NCBI GenBank assembly: GCA_964017065.1
Contig: OZ024783.1
Location: 10,382,885-10,446,884 of the forward strand
Reading direction: 5' to 3'
From: Haliclona indistincta
Lineage: Eukaryota > Porifera > Demospongiae > Haplosclerida > Chalinidae
Length of the DNA stretch: 64,000 nt
The notes beneath the pieces were generated by a model. It worked only from the letters and a program-made list of their open reading frames with translations, was not told the origin of the DNA and did no database searches. Position numbers and translations under genes: made by a program. Positions 32,601 to 44,249 of the stretch are shown here, piece after piece. The stretch's first letter is position 1, and every line of letters starts with the position of its first letter.

Positions 32601-33325
32601 AACCTTATACCGCCTCCATTGCCATTGGTACGACACTTGGTTATATTCGAGTATGATAAGTTTAGTTCGTTGTTTCCTTCAGAACTGGATGGTCCACTGT
32701 ATGTAAACTCTATTGCGCTGTACTGATGCTCCCAAAATTCTTGGCTGATATTGAATGCTGTTGAATTATAGAAAGAACAGTTTGTGATCACTATAGGATT
32801 ATTACAGAGATAAATACGTAGTCCACATCCCATCATGTGTTGTATTGAATTCTTGAGAAAGAGAACATTCGTGACCCAAGAAAAGGAAAATACTCCATTA
32901 TGATCGTCTCTTCCACAGTTGACTACTGTAAGACTTTCAACCGTAATACTATGAGAACTATTAAAGATGAACAATCCTCTCCCTCTGGTGCAGTTGATAA
33001 TTACTGTAGACTGCATCACAGTCTCCTCAGCTCCTTTTATCGGCCACTGACCTTGTCCTTTCAGAGTCAGATTATACACATGGCTTATTACTACATACAC
33101 CTCTCCATCATAGCTGTGATTTCCTTCCAAGAAGATGATGGTGGTGTTAGTGGTGAAGTAGCGGCCAGGCTGGGAGATGTAGTAGGAGAGGTTGTGGCAT
33201 ATCTGGTGCGGAGGACATGACTGCTCATGACCAGCATCATCAGCTATGACATAGTAGACATCAGTGCTAGTAAAGGCAGAGACAGGTACAGTCAACAACA
33301 GCAGAAACACTAGTAGTGTTGCCAT
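29660..33325 (-). CDS. Beta-helix / 8TM receptor-like protein, copy I, 1221 aa
   Basis: Single-exon gene. Signal peptide MATLLVFLLLLTVPVSA, then a Cys-containing lead (CPPHQICHN). Residues about 55-560 form right-handed beta-helix-like repeats: many short beta/turn units with sequons and GGGI/GGGMYF turns; RGGAI near residue 488 followed by FSGNRARKAG near 520 resembles GGA[IL]/FxxN repeats of polymorphic outer-membrane proteins, taken here as structural similarity. A Cys-rich spacer ends with an EGF-like motif, CLGNRTGILCGQCQ (about 770). From about 797 there are eight hydrophobic spans with SVSVGTINGLLFYAN, WLNLELGIEVCLFDGL and KPLLDAYGGPYKDKFRFWTG. The cytosolic tail is acidic and Pro-rich (EEDRPPPGSPPS). 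I know the architecture from demosponges; its function is not established. Cell-surface sensing or recognition is inferred. Confidence 0.8.
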   Translation of the reverse strand: MATLLVFLLLLTVPVSAFTSTDVYYVIADDAGHEQSCPPHQICHNLSYYISQPGRYFTTNTTIIFLEGNHSYDGEVYVVISHVYNLTLKGQGQWPIKGAEETVMQSTVIINCTRGRGLFIFNSSHSITVESLTVVNCGRDDHNGVFSFSWVTNVLFLKNSIQHMMGCGLRIYLCNNPIVITNCSFYNSTAFNISQEFWEHQYSAIEFTYSGPSSSEGNNELNLSYSNITKCRTNGNGGGIRFNAMYGSFKLFFEHLVLSQNTAAVGGGMYFDVSKSTLLVNIINTDFVDNYGQSINDISFEISLLSQIINTFLLMGSTIVHTGMTYSDYGVSIISDGDTQVTLSDNRMKFANLQLAGIYMRKITSLLICDCQFESSHNVSVILSVDESFTQIVNCIFSNNTGGNSVIVLFCTTAFSGYSSSYSNFDNCVISNNNMTGITLIASHAEFSGRNVIQNNGNTEGAGITLSMQASIGVEGELCLYNNTADERGGAILLQSSIYAVDHQKECTITISVGYGTIDFSGNRARKAGSDMYGAVLMGCNSEPHVPHVGQPNETSWYFDTPLSKYFHFTNTDRLSSMSSDPIMVCFCNNSGLPDCSDRTQHHMQSYPGLEINTSIATVGYYGGTSPGVVQVNTQHATLVRSYGQSVNKNCFQLHILLQNTSSATALVDIRVDSGLPGWGLSIGVDIRECPIGFTKISGQCHCEQFLSASNVQCNLSTTSVEFLKSGNGWFAYINNTQCITGTTNCPFDYCNQSNVSFDIMAPDRQCLGNRTGILCGQCQSHLSIMLGSNRCSTCSNWYLFLLPVFALAGIVLVAMLMFLNLSVSVGTINGLLFYANMVKLNEAFFFPNGSIPVVSQFISWLNLELGIEVCLFDGLDSYWNTWLQFAFPAYLFLLIGGIIVGCRYSVWLCRLCGSHAVPALATLFLMSYTKILLTVTNALSMFQLPCNDSILIVWSIDGNIDYGSFKHLILVAVSCCVLVIGLAYPVLVLCAPLLERYSDKCIPLHRWNPVAKFKPLLDAYGGPYKDKFRFWTGVTLMARLTLTVTFSFTSGKLAAINGYIIITVVAGIFIFWSFTKGVYKKIYLSTLEVFYLLNILLLSTASLAASSLRFKHYQIATIVSVCLSFVVCLVTMAIHLWWNLDFKKIKRKLGFKNRPEYIEVPQVAAEEDNEEDRPPPGSPPSIVYGSSRGEHRFVLEFQSHDGRDSVSPVLLAREPLLFDT

Positions 33326-33395
33326 CAGCTGGTGATGCTGTTCAGTTAGTTATACAAGCGATTTTCTGAGTTTAAGACTGAGAGTCAGCCTCTAT

Positions 33396-33423
33396 TTAAT
33401 GTAGTAGAATGCGGCTACATTAA
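33396..33423 (-). promoter_or_regulatory. Conserved 28-bp palindrome upstream of receptor copy I
   Basis: TTAATGTAGY arms with an 8-bp centre, about 70 bp before the ATG. The same element is at 42210-42237, 57963-57990 and 63572-63599. On the coding strand a TATA-like TTAAATAGAGG overlaps its downstream edge here. Confidence 0.6.
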
Positions 33424-35159
33424 GTATGCTACAAAAACAACAAAGTCATCCATTGATGGGTAACATATGGCACTGAAAGGAAGTGGTGTGCAACTATGTA
33501 GTAGCCTAATGGAATGCTCTTAAAGGGTAACTGAAGTGATTTCTTCATGTTCCGCATTTTTCAATAGATGTACCATCACTAGCATCTGAACTAAAACAAT
33601 AACCACAGACCACATTCCTGACCACAGTGTAATTGCATTGGTAAACCACTCATTGACCCCCCATCTACATCAATATCTACTCATAAATATAAATATAAAC
33701 ATCATAAATATAGTAGAGGCCCTGACTAAGATTTGTATGCATTTAATAAAATTATAGGAGAGGATACCTCAACTGTTTTAGGGTAATTTGACCCCAAGGA
33801 ATAAGATGTAATAATGTGCAAAATTGTCTATCCGCTGCGAAATACCTGAAAATGACCACGCCCTTTTATCGGCAGTGTCACTAACAATAATTGCTCTATC
33901 TTCTTAACCAGTTTTAGTAACCTACTTTCTAGCAACTGTTCTAAGGTAATATGACCTTAAGTAATGTATTGGGATGTGAGCCAAAACCAATATTCACTGG
34001 AAAAAAAACGGCTAAAGCTTTTTCAGAAATGCATTAACATTTCTTTAAAGAGTTTAATAAGATTCTGTTGGTTTGAAAACAGTATAAATACATGGTATTA
34101 CCAACAAAAAGAGACAATTTAATAACTTGAGCAGTCACTTAAATATAAACTTAGGCAGTATTTAAAATGACGTTCACAAAAAATGGGTTTTTGCAGGTTC
34201 ACCTCCTTTACACTTGCAGTATTTGCAACACTTGATTTACCACATGTACAAGGATCAGGAAGGTCTTCAGGCTTGGAGGTAACAATACCAGGAACAATTA
34301 AATTTCTTTGTGAAACCATACAACTCAGTGTTCATTTCTAAACCATCTTCAAGTGGGGCTTGTATCCACAGCTGTTGTTGATAATATGCCATTTGAATAT
34401 GCTTTCTTGCATTGGCTGATGTGTAGGGAATTTTCTCAAAGTCCATTTTGAGGGAATTGCTATTAAAAGCAGCAAGATGCAAGTCATCAAATGTTTCCAA
34501 GTCTTTTGTTGGCTTGAAACACCTTACTACAGCACTGGGGACAAGCTTGCAAGGTGTCTCCCTGCACTCCATGCTCTGACTGGATGTAATACAACTCTAT
34601 GAAGCATGCACCAATGCGAGCTATCCACAACAATTTAACACTGATACTGAACTTTACACTTATACAAAACGTCTGTAACAACTCAGTGTTGATACAGAAG
34701 GCAGAAAATTTTCTAGTGAGGTGTCTCAAGCCAACAAAAGACTTAAAACATTTGATGACTTGCGTCTTGCTGCTTTTAATAGCAATTCCCTCAAAATGGA
34801 CTTTGAGAAATTTCCTGCACGTCAGCCAATGCAAGAAAGCATATTCAAAGGGCATAATATTATCAACAACAGCTGTGGATACAAGCCCCACTTGAAGATG
34901 GTTTAGAAATGAACGCTGAGTTGTATGGTTTCACATATGAAATTTAATGGCTCCTAGTATTGTTACCTCCAAGCCTGAAGACCTTCCTGATCCTTGTACA
35001 TGTGGTAAATGTGCCCACAAGAATGGATATGTTGTTGCAGGGTACATGTAGCTGGAATCAAGTGTTGCAAATACTGCAAGTGTAAAGGAGGTGAATCCTG
35101 CAAAAACCCATAACTTATTTTTTTGTGCACATCAATTTTAAATACTGCCCAAGTATATT

Positions 35160-36424
35160 AGGGAGACACGGTAGTGTCTCCCTATGTAGGGTTGAACGAG
35201 AAAACAAGATGACGGCTACATACATGTATTAGCGTTTAAACGCTGATATTTCGCCTGGTGATGAACTTTATACGTCCAAAGACACTTAGATCTGCTCTCT
35301 GGCGTTGCCCCATCTTACAGTAGCAAGGAGATTGCTCGAGATTGTTACTAAAGTGACGAACCTGGAAACGGTGAAAATCGAGTTTCGTCATCTTCGTTTT
35401 CTTCTTTCTTTCTTCTTTCTTTCTTCCACTCGCCTAGCGCCTTTACGCGAGCAGTGCCGAGACCAAAACATCCACGAACATTCGTGAAATTCTCCTGGCA
35501 GGTGCCTTCTGAACATTGTTTTTAGCGAAACGGCGATCTGAATTCCGCGAGTTCTCGATCGTGATCCATTGTCAGCTAAGTGTTAGACGCCATTATTGCG
35601 ATTGCGCAACACGCACGTGACCAAGCAGTGGCTAGCGCACGTGACCAAGCACTAGCTTGAGTATCGCCATGCCATACGGATCATGGAGAACACATATTTG
35701 TCTGGAGTCTTCGAATAACGGCAAGCTCGTGTAGGATCGCCATTCTGCGCTTGCCAGATAATTATAACCGGCGTACAGGTCTACAAATAAGTGTGGGCGG
35801 GGCTCGTATGCACTGCATGCATGCATGAATGCGTAGGCGAGCTAGTATGTACCACATAACAAATATTTTTAGCTACAAGTTTAAAATTGCTAATAATAAA
35901 GAAAAGCCATCAGCAACTGGAAAACTAAACCAATGGTGGAAACCATGACAAAGACAACTCAGTACATGGATGATATTGAACTGCACTTCACTGAAAATGA
36001 TAAAAGGACACAAACAAGAAAATAAAAAAGATTTCTATCGAAATCAAAAGGATGTAGGGTTGTGAAATCTACCACTGGTCCACAATGTAATCTAACAAGG
36101 AACAAGCATGGAATGGTAACACGATTGACTTGCTAACAGACCATAGATCCCTACATCAGTGGCTGTACATAAGATCAAGAATTATTTTGTCACAAGCTGA
36201 ATCCAATTCAATTTAATGCATGTCTGGTGTCAGTCAACAGCAACTAGCTGAATTAGCTATAGCCAACCACAGCAGCCACTGATGTAGGGATCTATGGTCT
36301 GTTAGCAAGTCAATCGTGTTACCATTCCATGCTTGTTCCTTGTTAGATTACATTGTGGACCAGTGGTAGATTTCACAACCCTACATCCTTTTGATTTCGA
36401 TAAAAATCTTTTTTATTTTCTTGT
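35160..36424. mobile_element. Composite foldback transposon, family H, copy 2
   Basis: Nested in the unit I palindrome; unit II has the empty site. A possible 4-bp duplication TATT flanks it (35156-35159, 36424-36427). The left end is a perfect hairpin (35160-35183, arms AGGGAGACAC/GTGTCTCCCT), then ATGTAGGGTTG and AAGATGACGGCTAC (one mismatch to the YY1-type motif), then a TTTCTTCTTTC tract near 35400. The right end is the foldback 36014-36424. No coding sequence. Confidence 0.6.
36014..36424. repeat. Foldback with 152-bp arms
   Basis: Arms 36014-36165 and 36273-36424 are near-perfect inverted repeats (ACAAGAAAATAAAAAAGATT, GATGTAGGGTTGTGAAATC, ending CCCTACATCAGTGGCTG) around a 107-bp spacer. 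Confidence 0.9.
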
Positions 36425-36697
36425 ATTTAAGTGACTCCTCAAGTTATTAAATTGTCTCTTTTGTTGGCAATACAATGTACTTGTACTGTTTTCAAACCAA
36501 CAGAATCTTAAAATATTAAACTCCTAAAAATATCATTAAAAGATCATTTTTGTGGTCGCTTGGCTCTTTCCATGTTGATCTTGCTTCCCGCCATCTCGCG
36601 GCTAGCTCGGCTAGACACACACAAGCGCTACAGACAGAGATAATTACACACATCACTAGCACACTATAATTGTCCTTCTGTCTCAAAAAAATATTCA

Positions 36698-36964
36698 TCA
36701 CAAGTCAGTAACTGCTTCCTTTCCTTTTCCGAAAACAGCAACACTAGAGGATTCAGTAAGCTTCAAAATATCAGCATCTTGCAAACCAGGAAAAGCAACT
36801 CCATTCCATTGTCCATCTCTGTTAAGATAAGTAACTTGTATTTTAGAAGGTTTTGGTAAAGCTCCTCCACAGGTAAATCGTTCAGAAGATAACTTTCCCA
36901 AGGATCGTATAAATTCAGCGTTAGCTATATCTGCCAAAGAATTTACTGTTTCACTGCTAGCCAT
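36698..36964 (-). pseudogene. Dioxygenase family, 5' fragment
   Basis: Encodes the first 88 residues of a divergent paralogue (MASSETVNSLADIANAEFIR, ERFTCGGALPKPSK, VAFPGLQDADILKL, GKGKEAVTD), then leaves homology just before KSYRD and stops. No catalytic residues are present. In unit II all but the first about 10 codons are deleted. Confidence 0.75.
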
Positions 36965-37739
36965 TAGTCTTGTGGTTATAAAGTAAAATATACAAGTAAA
37001 ACCAAGTTCATGTTTACAGTGATAGTGGTGGGCGATGGACCAACATCAAACTCTCAATACTAAACTTTAGTTTGTTCTCTTAGCTCTACATAACTAATTC
37101 TTACACTCTGTCTATACTTCTTAGATAGATAATAACAGTTTCAGTAATTGATTAAATCTCTACTAAGCTGTATCAAAATTGTCATTTTTGATATCGTCCA
37201 CCATCAGTCAATAGTGTGAGACTGACTGTGAGATGAAAGAATTCTTGACAAATGATTATCAAAGAATTAGAGTAAGCTATTCAGAAAGCTGCTTGCCGGC
37301 TTCAAATATTGCATGTCGCGATTATAAGAAAACTTGCTGAGAAATCTGTGGTCAAGTACTTCACTCTAGGAGAGCCAAGAGCAGTGCTGTGGTCATTGCT
37401 TATAGAGCCTTTTAATAAACAATGTCCTGTGGTACTAGTGGGTCTCAATTCAGCACCTATCGTGCATGACTATCATAGGATTTTGTAGCTACGTGCACAT
37501 TTACAACAAGACAGCGGCAATTAAATTTTGTGTCTAAAGTCGAACTGCAAAATTAAATTCCCTCAGCATTGTCATGCGGTGCCAGCCATACGGTGTGCAT
37601 TGTGAGCAGCAACACTATTCATAGTACTTTTTGAATAGCAAGTACACAATCTTTTTTAATGTTAGGATCACTCTAACACATGTGTACACAAGAAATAAAT
37701 TTTATGTAGAGCTACTTTAGACTTCAATCCTTATGAGCC

Positions 37740-38112
37740 CATTGCAATTAGCTGCTACAGTTATAATAATGTTCAACTACACACTGTCAATGACAGTTAA
37801 TAGTCTTATTCAGCATCTTCATTTGCTTATGTTTTCTCTTTTCTTCATCTTCTTTGTTGTCTTTGTTTTCTTTCATTTTGCTGCCCTCTTTGATGTTGGT
37901 ACACTTTGTCCATTGGCATATTCTTCATCGATATCATGTAGAGGTGACCTATCGTTCCATGTAGGTACAGTAACTAAAATAGCTGCAGCCATGTACAAAG
38001 TTTCTGTACCATGAAATGAATCATGGGTAAAATCAGGAGCTACAATACCTGGTACCTTCTGCTTAAATTCCTGACACCAGATGATACCTTCAGCATTTTT
38101 ATAACCGAAATA
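37740..38112 (-). pseudogene. Dioxygenase family, 3' fragment, unit I/II junction
   Basis: Encodes only the C-terminal block (YFGYKNAEGIIWCQEFKQK, TLYMAAAILVTVP, DRSPLHDIDEEY) and a lysine-rich 3' region. Upstream coding sequence is cut at the boundary where the receptor unit begins (38113). Parallel to 53560-53939. Confidence 0.75.
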
Positions 38113-38436
38113 GCGCAAAAGATACAAATAGTGTGTGACTAGCTTGCTGCAGTGGTGCCATGTTTTTTACACCCGCCCACGCAGCAGGTATGTACGCAAA
38201 TTTCGATATCACGCTACATCAAAGAGAATTATTCATAACATAGTTTTAAATGTTTTTACTACTCGTACTGTATATACACTACCACTATTACACATTAGGA
38301 TCACTTGTGCATTACCAGTATAACAAACTAAACAACAAGACTGAAGCTAATTTAAAGTCAAATGGCTAGAAAGATGGTGTCCGGAAAGAGCTACTCATAG
38401 CCATGATGTGTGTACACGATAAGGAGCAGCTCAAGC

Positions 38437-41400
38437 TCAAGTGTCAAACAGTAGTGGTTCTCTTGCCAACAATACTGGAGAGACTGAATCACGACCATCA
38501 TGAGATTGAAACTGCAGCACAAACCGATGTTCTTCTCTACTTGAGCCATAAACTACTGATGGTGGGGATCCTGGAGGAGGTTTGTCCTCTTCATCGTCCA
38601 CATCTCCTGCTACCTGAGGCGCTGCAATATACTCCGGTCTGTCTTTAAATCCAAGCTTTCTCCTGATCTTTTTAAAATCAAAATTCCACCAGAGATGTAT
38701 TGCCATAGTGACAAGACAGACAACAAAGGACAGGCAAACAGAGACAATGGTTGCTATTTGATAATGCTTGAACCTTAGAGAAGCAGCAGCCAGACTAACA
38801 GTGCTCAGGAGAAGTATGTTGAGAAGATAAAAAATTTCAAGTATGCTCAGATAAATCTTCTTATACACACCTTTCGTGAGAGACCAAAATATGAAAATAC
38901 CTGCTACAACAGTAATAATGATGTAACCATTGACGACAGCCAATTTTCCTGAAGTAAAAGAAAATGTCACAGAAAGAGTTAGTCGTACCATTAAAGTCAC
39001 TCCTGTCCAGAATCGAAATTTATCTTTGTAAGGACCTCCATAAGCGTCTAACAGTGGCTTGAACTTTGCCACGGGATTCCACCTGTGTAGTGGGATACAC
39101 TTGTCACTGTATCTCTCCAGCAGAGGAGCACACAACACTAAAACAGGATAAGCCAGTCCAACGACCAGGACACAACAGGAGATGGCTACCAGAATAAGGT
39201 GTTTAAAACTGCCATAATCAATGTTCCCATCTACACTCCACACTATCAGTATACTGTCATTGCATGGCAAGTGATACATGGAAAGAGCATTAGTGACTGT
39301 GAGTAGGATTTTAGTGTAGGACATGAAAAACAGAGTAGCTAGTGCTGGGACAGCATGAGAGCCACACAACCTACATAGCCACACAGAGTAGCGGCAGCCC
39401 ACAATAATACCACTTATGAGCAGGAACAGGTAAGCAGGAAAGGCAAACTGTAACCAAGTGTTCCAGTAGCCATCCAGTCCATCAAACAAACACACTTCAA
39501 TACCAAGTTCAAGATTAAGCCATGACATGAACTGGCTCACCACTGGAATACTACCATTAGGGAAGAAGAAAGCTTCATTGAGCTTCACCATGTTAGCGTA
39601 GAACAGGAGTCCATTGATAGTTCCGACAGAGACACTCAAGTTGAGGAACATCAACATAGCCACCAACACTATGCCAGCGAGGGTAAATACCGGCAACAAG
39701 AAAAGATACCAGTTAGAGCAAGTGCCACAGCGATTGGATCCTAGCATGATACTAAGGTGAGACTGGCATTGTCCACAGAGTATACCTGTTCTATTGCCTA
39801 TACATTGACGATCTGGTGCCATGATGTCAAATGAGACATTGGATCGATTGCAGTAGTCAAAAGGACAATTAGTAGTACCAGTTATACACTGAGTGTTGTT
39901 GATGTAGGCGAACCAACTGTTGCCTGATCTAAGAAACTCAACGCTTGTGGTAGATAAATTGCATTGGACATTGCTAGCACTCAAGAACTGCTCGCAGTGA
40001 CACTGTCCTGAAATCTTAGTAAAGCCAATTGGGCACTCCCTGATGTCAACTCCAATAGACAAACCCCAGCCCGGTAGTCCCCTATCCACTCTGATATCAA
40101 CCAGTGCTGTTGTTGAGGAAGTGTTCTGCAGGAGAATGTGGAGCTGAAAACAGTTTTTATTGAAGCTTTTACCATAGGAACGAACAAGTGTTGCATGTTG
40201 AGTACTGACCTGCACAACACCAGGACTAGTACCGCCATAGTATCCTACTGTAGCTATTGATGTGTTGATCTCTAGTCCTGGATATGATTGCATGTGATGC
40301 TGGGTCCTATCAGAGCAATCTGGTAAGCCACTATTGTTACAGAAGCAGACCATGATGGGGTCAGAGGCCATGGAGGAGAGTCTGTCAGTGTTAGTGAAAT
40401 GAAAGTATTTACTGAGAGGAGTGTCAAAGTACCACGAGGTTTCATTGGGTTGTCCCACATGTGGTACAACATGTCCATAAGGTAATGTAGGATTACAACC
40501 CATTAGTACTGCACCATACATATCACTTCCTCCTTTTCTTGCTCTGTTGCCTGAGAAGTTTATTGTGCCATTATCATCAACTGAGATTGAGCATTCCTTT
40601 TGATGATCCACTGCATATGGTAAAGACTGTAAAAGAATTGCTCCACCACGTTCATCAGCAGTGTTGTTGTACAGACACAGCTCGCCATCAACTGCAATGT
40701 TGGCTTGCATTGATAGTGTGATACCTGCTCCCTCTGTGTTTCTGTTATTCTGTATCACATTTCGACCTTTGAATTTAATCTTACTTGCGATTAGAGTGAT
40801 TCCAGTCATATTATTATTTGATATGACACAGTTTTCAAAAGAATTACCATCACTAAATGAGTTCTTACAAAAGAATACAATGACAGAGTTACCTCCTGTG
40901 TTGTTCGAGAAGATACAGTTTACGATATGAGTGAATGCTTCAAGCACAGACAAAATGACTGACACATTGTGACTGCTCTCAAACTGACAATCATATATTT
41001 GCAAGTTTTGAATGGCTTTCAACCTTTCCATGTAAAAGCCAGCTATATGTATATTTGCAAATTTCATTCTAGTGTCCCTTAATGTAACAGTAGTGTCCTC
41101 ATCACTGATAATAGACACTCCAGTCTCCATAGCCTGAATATGTCATGCCAGTATGCACAATAGTTGAGCCCAGCAAGGAAAAAGTAATATGTGAATCAAA
41201 GCCTTTGTGGTTGGTGGTTTGCATACCTGAAATGGCTGCTAATTTTATATCATTACAGAAATGACCATAATTATCAATAAAATCTGTGTTGATAATATTA
41301 ACATGTAGCGTTGCCTTATAAACAACAAAATACATTCCGCCTACTGCAGCTGTATTTTGTGACAATACCAAATGCTCAAAAAACAGTTCAAACGATCGAT

Positions 41401-42139
41401 CATATGCAGCACCGAACCCTATACCGCCTCCATAGCCATTGGTACAACACTTGGTTATATTCGAGTATGATAAGTTTAGTTGGTAGTTTCCTTCAGAACT
41501 GAATAGTCCAATGTATGAAAAATCTATTGCGCTGTAACGATACTCCCAAGTGTCTTGGCTGATATTGAATGCTGTTGAATTATAGAAAGAACAGTTTGTG
41601 ATCACTATAGGATTTTTACAGAGATGAATACTTAGTCCACATCCCATCATGTGCTGTATTGAATTCTTGAGAAAGAGAACATTCCTGACCAAAGAAAAGG
41701 AAAATACTCCATTATGATAGTCTCTTCCACAGTTGACTACTGTAAGACTTTCAACCGTAATATTATGAGACCTATCAAAGATGAACAATCCTCTCCCTCT
41801 GGTGCAGTTGATAATTACTGTAGACTGCATCACAGTCTCCTCAGCTCCTTTTATCGGCCACTGACCTTGTCCTTTCAGAGTCAGATTATGCACATGGCTT
41901 ATATTTACATGCGACTCTCTATCATAGCTGTGATTTCCTTCCAAGAAGATGATGGTGGTGTTAGAGGTGAAGTAGCGACCAGGCTGGGAGATGTAGTAGG
42001 AGAAGTTGTGGCATATCTGGTGTGGAGGACATGACTGCTCATGACCAGCATCATCAGCTATGACATAGTAGACATCAGTGCTTGTAAAGGCAGAGACAGG
42101 TACAGTCAACAACAGCAGAAACACTAGTAGTGTTGCCAT
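38437..42139 (-). pseudogene. Beta-helix / 8TM receptor-like gene, copy II, frameshifted
   Basis: Full-length homology to copies I and III, but the frame breaks at about residue 340. The N-terminal frame (42139 to 41102) ends SGYGDWSVYYQ; the rest (from about 41130) resumes GVSIISDEDTTVTL. Compared with copy I, 7 bp are inserted (about 41119-41128). Everything downstream is intact, including RGGAIL, the EGF-like CIGNRTGILCGQCQ, eight spans and the acidic tail. A single lesion in 3.7 kb suggests a very recent pseudogene, an assembly error or an allele. The 5' frame would give a secreted beta-helix fragment of about 345 aa. Confidence 0.8.
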
Positions 42140-42209
42140 CAGCTGGTGATGCTGTTCAGTTAGTTATACAAGCGATGTTCTGAGTTTAAGACTGAGAGTC
42201 AGCCTCTAT

Positions 42210-42237
42210 TTAATGTAGTGGAATGCGGCTACATTAA
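42210..42237 (-). promoter_or_regulatory. Conserved 28-bp palindrome upstream of receptor copy II
   Basis: Same element and spacing as at 33396-33423, overlapping the TATA-like TTAAATAGAGG. Confidence 0.6.
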
Positions 42238-42852
42238 GTATGCTACAAAATCAACAAAGTCATCCATTGATGGGTAACAGATGGCACTGAAAGGAAGTGG
42301 TGTGCAACTATGGAGTAGCCTAATGGAATGCTCTTAAAGGGTAACTGAAGTGATTTCTTCGTGTTCCATTTTATTGCATTTTTCAATAGAAGTACCATCA
42401 CTAGCATCTGAACTAAAACAATAACCACAGACCACAGTACTGACCACAGTGTAATTGCATTGGTAAACCACTCATTGATCCCCATCTACATCAATATCTA
42501 CTCTAGACATCATAAATATAGTAGAGGCCCTGACTAAGATTTGTATGCATTTAATATAGGAGAGGATACCTCAACTGTTTTAGGGTAATTTGACCCCAAG
42601 GAATAAGATGTAATAATGTGCAAAATTGTCTATCCGCTGCGAAATACCTGAAAATGACCACGCCCTTTTATCGGCAGTGTCACTAACAATAATTGCTCTA
42701 TCTTCTCAACCATTTTAGTAACCTACTTTCTAGTAACTGTTCTAAGGTAATATGACCTTAAGTAATGTATTGTGATGTGTGCCAAAACCAATATTCACTG
42801 GAAAAAAAACGGCTAAAGCTTTTTCAGAAATGCATTAACATTTCTTTTAAAG

Positions 42853-44085
42853 AGTTTAATAAGATTCTGGTGGTTTGAAAACAGTATAAGTACATGGTAT
42901 TACCAACAAAAAGAGACAATTTATTAACTTGAGGAGTCACTTAAATATAAACTTGGGCAGCATTTAAAATTGATGTTCACAAAAAAATGTTTTTTGCAGG
43001 ATTTACACATTTGTAGTATTTGCAACACTTGATTCCAGCTACCCTGCAGCGATATATCCATTCTTGTGGGCACATTTACCACATGTACAAGGAAGGTCTT
43101 CAGGCTTGGAGGCAACAATACCAGGAACCATTAAATTTTCTTTGTGAAACCATACAACTCAGTGTTCATTTCTAAACCATCTTCAAGTGGGGTTTGTATC
43201 CACAGCTGTTGTTGATAATATGCCCTTTGAATATGCTTTCTTGCATTGGCTGACGTGGAGGGAATTTTCTCAAAGTCCATTTTGAGGGAATTGCTATTAA
43301 AAGCAGCAAGATGCAAGTCATCAAATGTTTCCAAGTCTTTTGTTGGCTTGAGACACCTTACTACAGCACTGGGGACAAGCTTGCAAGGTGTCTCCCTGCA
43401 CTCCATGCTCTGACTGGATGTGATACAACTAGCAAGATTTCAACGAAGCATGCACCAATGCAAGCTATCCACAACTATTTAACACTGATACTGAACTTTA
43501 CACTGATAAAGAACGTCTGTAACAACTCAGAGTTGATACAGAAGGCAGAAAATCTTTTAGTAAGGTGTCTCAAGCCAACAAAAGACTTAAAACATTTGAT
43601 GACTTGCGTCTTGCTGCTTTTACTAGCAATTCCCTCAAAATGGACTTTGAGAAAATTCCCTGCACGTCAGCCAATGCAAGAAAGCATATTCAAAGGGCAT
43701 ATTATCAACAACAGCTGTGGATACAAGCCCCACTTAAAGATGGTTTAGAAATGAACACTGAGTTGTATGGTTTCACATAGAAAATTTAATGGTTCCTGGT
43801 ATTGTTACCTCCAAGCCTGAAGACTTTCCTGATCCTTGTACATGTGGTAAATGTGCCCACAAGAATGGATATGCCGCTGCAGGGTAGCTGGAATCAAGTG
43901 TTGTAATTACTGCAAGTGTAAAGGAGGTGAATCCTGCAAAAACCCATAACTTATTTTTTGTGAACATCATTTTCAAATACTGCCTAAGTTTATATTTAAG
44001 TGACTCCTCAACTTATTAAATTGTCTCTTTTGTTGGTAATACAATGTACTTGTACTGTTTCAAACCAACAGAATCTTAAAATAAC
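42853..44085. mobile_element. Palindromic transposon fragment, unit II
   Basis: Uninterrupted version of the unit I palindrome. Left arm about 42853-43365 (- strand protein piece), right arm 43561-44085 (+ strand piece), spacer with LPALHALTGCDTTSKISTKH. Ends resemble inverted repeats (AGAGTT, AAGATTCTG(G/T)TGGTTTGAAA). Frames are shifted near 43590, so no intact protein. Confidence 0.55.
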
Positions 44086-44249
44086 TCTTTACAAAAGATC
44101 ATTTTTTGTGGTCACTTGGCTCTTTCCATGCTGATCTTACTTCCCGCCATCTCGCGGCTAGCTCGGCTAGACACACACAAGCACTAAAGACAGAGATAAT
44201 TACACACATCACTAGCACACTATTATTGCCCTTCTGTCTCTAAAAGAAT

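Larger units (their letters stand above)
34045..36540. mobile_element. Palindromic transposon fragment, unit I
   Basis: Large inverted duplication: left arm about 34045-34520, right arm 34728-35155 continuing at 36428-36540 after a nested insertion. Each arm encodes the same broken protein piece (VRCLKPTKDLETFDDLHLAA, then FNSNSLKMDFEKIP, ANARKHIQMAYYQQQLWIQ, LEDGLEMNTELYGFT, then CTCGKC). The spacer reads LPALHALTGC. This order resembles uncharacterised, often transposon-associated metazoan proteins with an ALTGCDTTS block and a C-terminal Cys-rich tail. Non-functional. Confidence 0.5.
29320..38112. repeat. Segmental duplication, unit I
   Basis: About 8.8 kb aligning with unit II (38113-45430) and in part with unit III (53303-58689). 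Order: receptor gene (-), its upstream region, palindromic transposon fragment, 5' fragment of a dioxygenase gene (-), noncoding spacer, 3' fragment of another dioxygenase gene (-). Unit boundaries fall at GCGCAAAA(T/G)ATACAAATAG, inside a dioxygenase coding region in units II and III. Confidence 0.75.

Noticed and set aside
29660..33325. Bacterial origin of the receptor because of GGAI/FxxN-like repeats
   Set aside because: The signal peptide, sequon density, EGF-like motif and C-terminal membrane block are animal-like, and I know the same architecture from demosponges. The repeats most likely reflect the shared beta-helix fold.
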